Source: an uncultured Alphaproteobacteria bacterium
Lineage (GTDB): Bacteria > Pseudomonadota > Alphaproteobacteria > Micropepsales > Micropepsaceae
NCBI GenBank assembly: GCA_903862715.1
Contig: CAIOYY010000029.1
Coordinates: 1 to 41,132, forward strand
DNA length: 41,132 nucleotides
Reading direction: 5' to 3'
Below, piece by piece: positions 28,496-36,158 of the stretch. Every line of letters begins with the position of its first letter. The first letter of the stretch is position 1. The notes beneath the pieces are model-generated. The model ran no database searches. It was given only the letters and a program-made list of their open reading frames with translations, and was not told the DNA's origin. Made by a program: the position numbers and the translations under genes.

Positions 28496-28810
28496 ATGAA
28501 ATTTCGTCCGCTCGGCGATCGCGTTGTCGTCCGCCGCGTCAAAGAAGAAGTGAAAACGGCCGGCGGCATCATTATTCCGGATACCGCTCAGGAAAAGCCG
28601 CAGGAAGGCGAAGTCATCGCCGTAGGCCCCGGCGCCCTCGACGATTCGGGTAAGCGGGTTGCCCCGGATGTGAAGGCCGGTGAACGCGTCCTTTTCGGCA
28701 AATGGTCCGGCACGGAAGTGAAGATCGACGGCGAGGATCTCCTGATCATGAAGGAATCCGACATCATGGGCGTCATTGAGGGCGCGAAGTCCTCGAAGAA
28801 GGCCGCCTAA
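28496..28810 (+). CDS. groS: co-chaperonin GroES, 104 aa
   Basis: The 10-kDa heptameric lid of the GroEL chamber. The N-terminus [14 protein letters not shown], the mobile loop [24 protein letters not shown] and the C-terminal [17 protein letters not shown] are typical. AGGGAG lies six bases upstream of the ATG. It is the first gene of the HrcA/CIRCE-controlled groESL operon, 48 bases before groEL. Confidence 0.98.
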   Translation: MKFRPLGDRVVVRRVKEEVKTAGGIIIPDTAQEKPQEGEVIAVGPGALDDSGKRVAPDVKAGERVLFGKWSGTEVKIDGEDLLIMKESDIMGVIEGAKSSKKAA

Positions 28811-28834
28811 TCCGTCTACGGAATATCGGTATAA

Positions 28835-30514
<1,680 letters not shown>

Positions 30515-30537
30515 GTCACCCTTCGTCAGATGTTACC

Positions 30538-30566
30538 AAAGGGCCGGAGGCAACTCCGGCCCTTTT
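30538..30566 (+). terminator. Rho-independent terminator of groESL
   Basis: A 12-bp stem (AAAGGGCCGGAG / CTCCGGCCCTTT) closes on a GCAA tetraloop and runs into TTTTTCTTT. It lies 23 bases after the groEL stop. Confidence 0.92.
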
Positions 30567-30617
30567 TCTTTGGCCCGTGTGCGAGGCATACTGCGGGCCA
30601 TGCCAGGGGGGATCGCC

Positions 30618-31247
30618 GTGAGCGAACATGAACGCTGGAACAGCCGCTACGCCGTCGCCGATTACGTCTTCGGTACCCAGCCCAATGCCTTTCTGAAAGC
30701 CGAAGCCCGGCGCCTCAAACCGGGATGGCGGGTGCTGGCGGTCGCCGATGGCGAAGGGCGCAATGGCGTCTTTCTCGCGGAGAAAGGCATGCTGGTGCAT
30801 TCCATCGACTTTTCCGAAAACGCCCAGGAGAAAGCCCGCAGACTTGCCCGGGCGCGCAATGTCGATGTCGAATTCGAGCGCGCCGACATCCTGAACTGGA
30901 AATGGCCGGAAAATCATTACGACGCCGTCGTCGCCATCTTCATCCAGTTCACACCGCCTGACGACCGCGCCATGCTGTTTGAAAAGATGAAGCGGGCCGT
31001 GAAGCCGGGCGGGCTTATTCTGATGGAGGGCTACGGTCCGAAGCAGATGATTTACAAGACCGGAGGCCCAGGCATTCTTGAACAGCTTACGACGCGTGAA
31101 CTTCTGGAGCAGAGCTTCGCTGACTGGGAGATCATCGATCTGGAAGATTACGAATGCACGTTGAATGAGGGCACGCGCCACTCCGGCACGTCCCATCTCA
31201 TCGACATTGTGGCCAGAAAACCAAAAGAAGAATTTCCGGAAGACTGA
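30618..31247 (+). CDS. class I SAM-dependent methyltransferase, 209 aa
   Basis: A small Rossmann-fold methyltransferase with the N-terminus SEHERWNSRYAVADYVFGTQPNAFL. SAM motif I is weak (VLAVADGEGRNGVFLAEKG), as is common in this tellurite-resistance/TehB-like group, and the post-motif is VHSIDFSENAQEKARRLA. The GTG at 30618 is chosen because AGGGGGG lies six bases upstream; an ATG at 30600 in frame is possible. The methyl acceptor is unknown. It lies after the groESL terminator and so should have its own promoter. Confidence 0.8.
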   Translation: MSEHERWNSRYAVADYVFGTQPNAFLKAEARRLKPGWRVLAVADGEGRNGVFLAEKGMLVHSIDFSENAQEKARRLARARNVDVEFERADILNWKWPENHYDAVVAIFIQFTPPDDRAMLFEKMKRAVKPGGLILMEGYGPKQMIYKTGGPGILEQLTTRELLEQSFADWEIIDLEDYECTLNEGTRHSGTSHLIDIVARKPKEEFPED

Positions 31248-31297
31248 ACACTACGTGCATTATTCTTGCCACGATTTCGACATGAGGGGTCGGCACT

Positions 31298-31717
31298 TTG
31301 GCGCCCATGGACCCAGCCCTTGCTTCGGCCCTCGCGCGCGCCACGCTTTATTTCCACTTCCTCGTGGTGGTGTTCAATATCTCGGCGCTGATCCTTATTC
31401 CGCTGGGGACGTTTCTCGACTGGGGATTTATCCGCATTTTCTGGTGGCGTGCATTGCATGTCGCGTCGATGGCGCTGGTCGCGGTCCAGGCCGCATTGGG
31501 CCAATACTGTTTTCTCACCCTCTTGCAGAACAGGTTTCAAGCGGGGGCAGAGCCCGGCCCCGATTTCTGGCTCGACGAATGGGTCACCCGCGCCATCTAT
31601 TGGCCCCTGCCCTTTGAAACGTTCGTCGTTCTTTACGTGATTGCCCTCGGGCTCACGCTGTTGTTCTGGATTTGGGCGAGACCCGGAAAACCTTTTCGTG
31701 CTAGGGACCCTCTATGA
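31298..31717 (+). CDS. DUF2784-like four-helix membrane protein, 139 aa
   Basis: A predicted inner-membrane protein with about four hydrophobic segments. The pattern FHFLVVVFNISALILIP, WWRALHVASMALVAVQAALGQYCFLTLLQNRFQ and WLDEWVTRAIYWPLP resembles DUF2784, whose function is unknown. The start could be TTG at 31298 (GAGGGG seven bases upstream) or ATG at 31307. Its stop overlaps the next start as ATGA, so the two are co-translated. Confidence 0.72.
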   Translation: MAPMDPALASALARATLYFHFLVVVFNISALILIPLGTFLDWGFIRIFWWRALHVASMALVAVQAALGQYCFLTLLQNRFQAGAEPGPDFWLDEWVTRAIYWPLPFETFVVLYVIALGLTLLFWIWARPGKPFRARDPL

Positions 31718-32154
31718 ACATAATCCGCTGTTGTGCCGCTCTCTCACTCTTTTCCGTCATGGTCTTTACGCCCGCAAAGGCGGAGCAAGCGCCTTCGCAG
31801 ATCGACGGCCCCTATTGGATTGCCGACCAGACCGGTTGCCTTGCGGCCAATCCCGCGCCGCAGGAAAACGAACATGTTGAATGGACCGGCGGTTGTGAGA
31901 ACGGGAAATTATCGGGTGACGGCGTTCTCACCTGGTACCAGAACGGCGAAGTAATCGGGCGCGATGAAGGGACATTTGCCGAGGGGTCGCTCACCGGGCA
32001 CGGCACGATAACCATGGGGGATGGGGCAACCTATGTCGGAGGATTTCCTGGCTCCGGCACCTTTACGCTGCCGTCAGGACTGGCCTTACCTGCGCAGACC
32101 GTTCGGGAAAATACCGGCTGGCGGATCGAACAGGTTCGCGAAACCGGATCTTGA
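31714..32154 (+). CDS. exported MORN-repeat-like protein, 146 aa
   Basis: Signal peptide MNIIRCCAALSLFSVMVFTPAKA. The mature part has MORN-like glycine/aromatic repeats: VEWTGGCENGKLSGDGVLTWY, EGTFAEGSLTGHGTITMGDG and YVGGFPGSGTFTLPSG. MORN repeats form small beta-hairpin sheets; the partner is unknown. Two cysteines are in the mature protein (TGCLAAN and GGCENG), suggesting a disulfide. It is coupled by ATGA to the membrane protein upstream and followed by a strong terminator. Confidence 0.72.
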   Translation: MNIIRCCAALSLFSVMVFTPAKAEQAPSQIDGPYWIADQTGCLAANPAPQENEHVEWTGGCENGKLSGDGVLTWYQNGEVIGRDEGTFAEGSLTGHGTITMGDGATYVGGFPGSGTFTLPSGLALPAQTVRENTGWRIEQVRETGS

Positions 32155-32182
32155 AACACTGGCTGTTGCCGTAACGAAACGC

Positions 32183-32210
32183 AAAAAGCCGGGCTTGCAC
32201 CCGGCTTTTT
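32183..32210. terminator. bidirectional terminator
   Basis: AAAAAGCCGGG and CCCGGCTTTTT pair over 11 bp around a 6-base loop, with T-tracts on both strands. It separates the plus-strand MORN-like gene from the minus-strand 37-residue gene. Confidence 0.88.
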
Positions 32211-32246
32211 TCTGGCAGTCTCCAAGCCGAGCGGCTCAGATTGAAG

Positions 32247-32360
32247 TCAGTTCTTTTTGCCGCCTTTGATGGCGAGGAGCGCTACGCTGATCACGATGAC
32301 CGCCATGAAGGCAAAGAAATACGGAAGCAGGTAATTTTCGGAATAATCGAGTTCGAACAT
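32247..32360 (-). CDS. 37-residue single-span membrane protein
   Basis: A very short gene with an excellent ribosome binding site: GGAGG directly upstream, four bases from the ATG. The product begins MFELDYSENYLLPYFFAFMA, has one membrane helix (about residues 12-30) and ends with a basic tail KGGKKN, so the C-terminus should face the cytoplasm. I recognise no family. It is followed on its own strand by the bidirectional terminator at 32183-32210, which supports it being a real transcription unit. Confidence 0.65.
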   Translation of the reverse strand: MFELDYSENYLLPYFFAFMAVIVISVALLAIKGGKKN

Positions 32361-32460
32361 GGTACCTCCCAATGGCGGCTGGGTGCCCGCCGCCTCTCAA
32401 TGCTTACGCAGACACTAGCCTCAACCCTGTAGAAGAGGCAACCGAAGCACGGCCTAGACT

Positions 32461-32501
32461 GGAACTTTTTCCAAGCTCGAGCGTATCTATATCCGATACG
32501 C
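32461..32501 (+). promoter_or_regulatory. candidate EcfG promoter with overlapping inverted repeat
   Basis: GGAAC (32461-32465), 16 bases, then CGTA (32482-32485): one mismatch to the EcfG consensus. The -10 lies inside a 7-bp inverted repeat, GCGTATC (32481-32487) and GATACGC (32495-32501), which could be a second regulator's operator or a leader hairpin. The 50-residue gene starts at 32521. Confidence 0.5.
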
Positions 32502-32520
32502 GTGAAGGGGTTCTACCAGC

Positions 32521-32673
32521 ATGACTAACCGCAACGGGCTTTATGTGGCGATCGCGGTATTGGTCGTCGCCGTCGTCGGGCTTGCCGCTGCCTACAAATA
32601 TGAGGCCGACAAATCCACCGGGATCAGCATCGTGGCCGGTGAAAACGGCATCTCCATTGAGGCCAAGGAGTAG
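32521..32673 (+). CDS. 50-residue membrane-anchored small protein
   Basis: One N-terminal membrane helix (about residues 7-24, LYVAIAVLVVAVVGLAAAY), then a short outward-facing tail with the repeat-like GISIVAGENGISIEAKE. Similar single-helix proteins with a GISIE tail occur in other alphaproteobacteria as far as I recall, without known function. AAGGGG lies ten bases upstream of the ATG. A candidate stress promoter (32461-32485) precedes it. The exported 133-aa gene follows after 68 bases and may be co-transcribed. Confidence 0.68.
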   Translation: MTNRNGLYVAIAVLVVAVVGLAAAYKYEADKSTGISIVAGENGISIEAKE

Positions 32674-32741
32674 TAACTCTTCCCTCTCGTGCACCTCTAC
32701 CCGCTCCTTAATCGTAAACAGAAGGAGCGACGGAGGATGGC

Positions 32742-33143
32742 ATGAGAAACATATTACTAGGCTTGTCACTCGCCGCCACATGCGCATCGCAACTTGATGC
32801 GCAAGAAAATAGCGGATGGCCCGAGGACTGGTATGTACTCGACACCACCCACATCGATGGCGATCGAGGTCGCGATTCGGCGCTTGATCACACCTCTTCA
32901 GGAAAGCGCACGGACGCCATCGCTTTCAAAGCGATCGACGGCGACCTCTCCTGTGAACGCATTAGCGTAAGTTTCGCCAGCGGTTATAGCCGCTGGGTCG
33001 AACTGAACCCCGGCAATGTCCTGAAGCAAGGTACGTTCTATCCGGTCGATCTGACGGAGGACGACAAAATCACACGCATCAATTTTACCTGCAATGCCGC
33101 TGCGGGCGCGCGCGTCACCATGGAAATAGGCGCGAAAGGCTAA
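32742..33143 (+). CDS. exported protein with single two-cysteine beta domain, 133 aa
   Basis: A signal peptide of about 20 residues (MRNILLGLSLAATCASQLDA) precedes one domain whose pattern is W-x-L-x-T...R-x-RD...C-x-x-I-x-V-x-F...G-x-F-Y-x-V-D-L...I-x-R-I-x-F-x-C. The same pattern occurs twice in the next gene. Two conserved cysteines (in LSCERI and NFTCNA) predict a disulfide. The layout resembles the DUF2541 beta-sandwich, by pattern only. GGAGG is five bases from the ATG. No own promoter is obvious; it probably shares that of the 50-residue gene. Confidence 0.7.
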   Translation: MRNILLGLSLAATCASQLDAQENSGWPEDWYVLDTTHIDGDRGRDSALDHTSSGKRTDAIAFKAIDGDLSCERISVSFASGYSRWVELNPGNVLKQGTFYPVDLTEDDKITRINFTCNAAAGARVTMEIGAKG

Positions 33144-33151
33144 CTCCGCTC

Positions 33152-33183
33152 TTCGCAAACACCCTATTTCGCAAACACCGTAT
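33152..33183 (+). repeat. 16-bp tandem repeat, two copies
   Basis: TTCGCAAACACCCTAT (33152-33167) is followed at once by TTCGCAAACACCGTAT (33168-33183), with one mismatch. It lies just upstream of a perfect stress-promoter match. Confidence 0.9.
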
Positions 33184-33185
33184 AC

Positions 33186-33210
33186 GGAACCGCTGCCGTG
33201 AAACTCCGTT
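33186..33210 (+). promoter_or_regulatory. candidate EcfG stress promoter (perfect consensus)
   Basis: GGAAC (33186-33190), exactly 16 bases, then CGTT (33207-33210), correctly oriented 33 bases before the ATG of the two-domain exported gene. Confidence 0.7.
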
Positions 33211-33242
33211 TTCTCTTTGGATGGGGCGCCAAGGAGGCGGAT

Positions 33243-34103
33243 ATGAAAACGCGGAATAGAATCGTCGTAACGGCCTTATTATGTGCAAGCGTGGCTATGC
33301 CTGCCCTGGCGCAAAATTGGGGCGCACCCAACCAGAATTAGGGCGGGCAAGGCCAGAATTGGGGGCCCGGTTCAGGGCCCGGAAATGACCGTGATCGCTG
33401 GGGACGCCTTGGAACCGTTGAGTTCGATACACAGCGCGAACGTGACGCAAGCTATAGCGGCTTTGGCGGCTCCGTTGATGGCTTACAGCTTTTTGCCCGC
33501 GATGCCGATGTGCGGTGCCGCGATATCCGCGTAACCTTTGGTAATGGTCGTTCACGCAGTGTGTTTGAGGGCAACCTTCCACAGGGACGCGCGGTCAACA
33601 TCAATCTTCCCGATGACCGCGCCATTCGTGAAGTGGAATTCTTCTGCCGTGGTACGTCCCCGCGTGGGTCGCGTGTCGATATCTCGGTCGATCTGGGACG
33701 CTATCAGGCGGAGTGGCGGCGCAACCCCAACTGGAATCGTTGGGCAGGCGCGTTTCCTTGGGTAGACCGTGAACGCGACGTGCGTTGGGTAACACTTGGC
33801 ACGGAACGGTTCGAAGGCCGGCGGGACCGTGAAACGACTGTCGCAGCGTGGCGCGGGCAGCAAATCAATTCGATCGCGTTGCAGCCTATGAACGCAGACG
33901 CTCGATGCCGCAGCATCGAAGTGACGTTCCGCAATGGCAGAAGCCGAGAGCTCGAGTTCTCGCGCGGAAATTATCTGACCGAAGGCGAATTCTATCGCAT
34001 CGATCTTCCCGGTGGGGACCGAAATGTCGAACGTATCAATATGACATGCCAGGCCGTTCGCGACAGGGCAGTCACGATGCAGATCTTCGCGTCGCGTCAA
34101 TAG
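33243..34103 (+). pseudogene. two-domain exported protein interrupted by in-frame TAG
   Basis: An ATG with a strong AAGGAGG five bases upstream opens a frame of 287 codons that is continuous to 34103 except for one TAG at 33339-33341 (codon 33). Before it is a full signal peptide (MKTRNRIVVTALLCASVAMPALA). After it are two copies of the domain found in the upstream gene, about residues 53-155 and 165-284, each with two cysteines (RCRDI/FFCRG and RCRSI/MTCQA). The TAG stands where the surrounding QNWG repeats suggest TGG (Trp), so a single G-to-A change explains it. A GTG at 33510 could not give an exported product. It may be a fresh pseudogene, a read-through gene or a sequencing error. Confidence 0.8.
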
Positions 34104-34115
34104 TTCACGTCATAA

Positions 34116-34139
34116 TATAAAGCAGTATATAAAGCAGTA
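34116..34139 (+). repeat. 12-bp tandem repeat, two perfect copies
   Basis: TATAAAGCAGTA occurs twice without a gap (34116-34127, 34128-34139), directly after the interrupted exported gene. Confidence 0.9.
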
Positions 34140-34146
34140 GCGAAAG

Positions 34147-34171
34147 ATGCGGGCTCCGGTGGGGCCCGCAT
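34147..34171. terminator. hairpin between convergent genes
   Basis: ATGCGGGC (34147-34154) pairs with GCCCGCAT (34164-34171), and the stem can extend inward by three pairs. TTCTCTT follows on the plus strand. It probably ends the plus-strand unit and may also affect the minus-strand kinase gene. Confidence 0.55.
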
Positions 34172-34183
34172 TCTCTTATGTTG

Positions 34184-34996
34184 TCAGCTTGCCACCGCCG
34201 GCGGAAAGGTAAGTTCGATGGTTGTTCCGCGTGCCGGCACGCTGTCGATATGAAACTCGGCGTTGTTGGCTTCTGCCAAAGCCTTTGCAACTGGTAGGCC
34301 CAGACCCGCCCCATGGCGCCCACGCGAGACCGGTCCGGGAATCTGACCGAAAGGCTGAAGTGCAAGCTGTACTTCACCGTGATTCATGCCGATCCCGGTA
34401 TCGGTGACGCGCAAAGTAACCGCACCGTGCTCATCGGCATCGGCCGACACCGTGATCCGTCCGCCCTCCGCGGTGAATTTTACCGCATTGGAAAGGAGAT
34501 TGATCAGGACCTGTTTCAGCGAGCGCGCATCCGCAAAAACGGCGGGAAGCGCCTCCGGAATAGAGGTCTCGAGACTCACCCCGTTCTTCATCGCTTCCGG
34601 GCGCAGCAGCCGCACGCAATCTTCGACCAGACTGGACAAGGCGAGGCCATCGAAATCAAGCCGAAGCTGTCCCGCTTCAATCTGCGCAAGGTCGAGCAAG
34701 TCGTTGACGAGTGAGAGAAGCTCTTCCGCATTGATCCGAATTTCACCGGCATAGGCTTCGTAACGAAGATCACCCAGCCGGCCGAAATGCGCCTGTTGCA
34801 TGATTTCCGCAAAGCCAACGATGGCATTTAACGGATTGCGCATTTCGTGGGTGAGCTTCGCGATCAATTCGGACTTGGCATGGCTCTTTTGTTCGGCCTG
34901 GGAAGCGCGTGCGATCAGTTCCGCGCGCGAAGGGACGTTGTCGCTTTCTTCGGTTCGAGCCCCGGCCTCGGGAATGGCCTCCGGCACGCTGTTCAA
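34184..34996 (-). CDS. histidine kinase, catalytic part in shifted frame, ~270 aa
   Basis: The kinase core of a sensor histidine kinase. A linker and coiled coil are followed by the dimerisation/phosphoacceptor domain with H-box KLTHEMRNPLNAIVGFAEIM. The ATPase domain has N-box LINLLSNAVKF, G1 VTDTGIGMN and G2 GAGLGLPVAKALAEAN. It is in a different frame from the PAS part upstream. A TTG at 34996 overlaps that part's TGA stop as TTGA, with AGGA four bases before it, so re-initiation is possible. More likely the two parts were one gene and a 1-base change split them. No response regulator is adjacent. Confidence 0.72.
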   Translation of the reverse strand: MNSVPEAIPEAGARTEESDNVPSRAELIARASQAEQKSHAKSELIAKLTHEMRNPLNAIVGFAEIMQQAHFGRLGDLRYEAYAGEIRINAEELLSLVNDLLDLAQIEAGQLRLDFDGLALSSLVEDCVRLLRPEAMKNGVSLETSIPEALPAVFADARSLKQVLINLLSNAVKFTAEGGRITVSADADEHGAVTLRVTDTGIGMNHGEVQLALQPFGQIPGPVSRGRHGAGLGLPVAKALAEANNAEFHIDSVPARGTTIELTFPPAVAS

Positions 34997-35730
34997 TCCA
35001 TCCTGCGGAACCGGTGCGTGGTTTCCGTCTCGGCTTCCTGAGAGATCGCTTCGGCACGCTTTACCAGAAGTGTTTCGAGAGCATGCTCGACGGTGACGTC
35101 CTCGCCGCGCAGATACACATAGGGGCGTTCGTCCCCTGGGCGCTTCAGCCGTTTTCCGAAAAGCCGCAGCCGACGACCTTCGGCATATACACTCAGTTCC
35201 GCCCGGCCGCTGGCGATGCAATTCAAAAGAAAGCGCGAGGCTTTCTCCTCACCCGCGAGCATGGCGAGGCTCTGTCCGCGCGCGCCCGTCAGTTTTATCC
35301 AGGCGTCGTTCGAGTCCAGCATGCCGCCATGCGCATCCGTCAGGCAGAGGCCGATGGGGGCCGATAGAAACAAATCGCCCCGTAGCGCCGCCGACGATTC
35401 GCGCCGCTTCTCGCGGATATGGGAGAGGCGCACCACGCGGGCGCCGGGCGTCAACGGAACGCCGACCAGCGCGATATCAAGAGAGGCCTCCACGGGCCCA
35501 CCGGGAAGATTCAGTATTCCTTCGATGCCGGTCCCCGTTTGCGCCATCGCCCGGGTTTCGGGGCCGCCAGGGGGAAAGGATTTGGCCGCCAGATCGAACA
35601 GGGAGTCGGCACCCCAGAATTCCCGTCCGGCCCGGTTCGCCCAGACGATTCGCCGCCGTTCAGCGTCCCACAGCCATAGGGGCTGGCCGGCCCCTTCGAG
35701 GTTTGCCGCTATTTTCGCGAGGTCTTCCAC
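34993..35730 (-). CDS. histidine kinase, PAS sensor part (frame broken at 3' end), 245 aa
   Basis: The N-terminal half of the sensor kinase. There are two PAS-like segments: residues ~8-60 (PLWLWDAERRRIVWANRAGREFWG) and ~120-155 (SAPIGLCLTDAHGGMLDSNDAWIKLTG). A helical stretch (EHALETLLVKRAEAISQEAETE) should lead into the kinase, but this frame stops after RFRRMD at 34993. There is no signal peptide or membrane segment, so it is a cytoplasmic sensor. The GTG start at 35730 is supported by GGGAGGT eight bases upstream. The frame needed next is the -1 frame, consistent with a 1-base deletion. Confidence 0.72.
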   Translation of the reverse strand: MEDLAKIAANLEGAGQPLWLWDAERRRIVWANRAGREFWGADSLFDLAAKSFPPGGPETRAMAQTGTGIEGILNLPGGPVEASLDIALVGVPLTPGARVVRLSHIREKRRESSAALRGDLFLSAPIGLCLTDAHGGMLDSNDAWIKLTGARGQSLAMLAGEEKASRFLLNCIASGRAELSVYAEGRRLRLFGKRLKRPGDERPYVYLRGEDVTVEHALETLLVKRAEAISQEAETETTHRFRRMD

Positions 35731-35886
35731 CGGTTCGTACCTCCCGCAGGCCTGTTGGATGGTCGTTGAGAAAGACTAAGCCCACGACATGACAAGGGCG
35801 CGCCAAATCTCCCTAAAGGCTTGCTTTTGCACAAGAGCGTACATAGTTTCCCCGGAAATTCCGGCGATGTCATTGCAGAGCCCCGT

Positions 35887-35963
35887 GCAGTTGTAGCTCA
35901 GTTGGTTAGAGCGTCGGATTGTGGATCCGAAGGTCGGTGGTTCGAGCCCACCCAACTGTACCA
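35887..35963 (+). tRNA. tRNA-His (GTG), alphaproteobacterial type
   Basis: A 77-base cloverleaf with encoded CCA. The anticodon stem TCGGA/TCCGA encloses TTGTGGA, anticodon GTG. The acceptor arm is GCAGTTG/CAACTGT with G1-U72 and discriminator A73, and the base before position 1 is T, so no G-1 is encoded. The usual bacterial tRNA-His has G-1 opposite C73. Loss of both is known in many alphaproteobacteria that carry a divergent HisRS, which is encoded 195 bases downstream. Confidence 0.96.
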
Positions 35964-36158
35964 TTCTTCCCGCAATTCGAATCAGTTAGCGCATGAGGGC
36001 GAAAATGCGCCCGCGTTCATGATACTACTTGTGGTTGTTGCGCCGGTTTTATCCTGCCCCCGGTGGATCACGGCGCTTATGCTGGCGAAGCCGGACCGGA
36101 GCCGCTATCTAGGCCGCGATTTTCGAAGTCTTAGGCGTTTCAAAGGTACTGCGCGTCC

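Noticed and set aside
34993-35060. Programmed -1 frameshift in the sensor kinase
   Set aside because: No X-XXY-YYZ slippery site or following stable hairpin could be found at the frame change.
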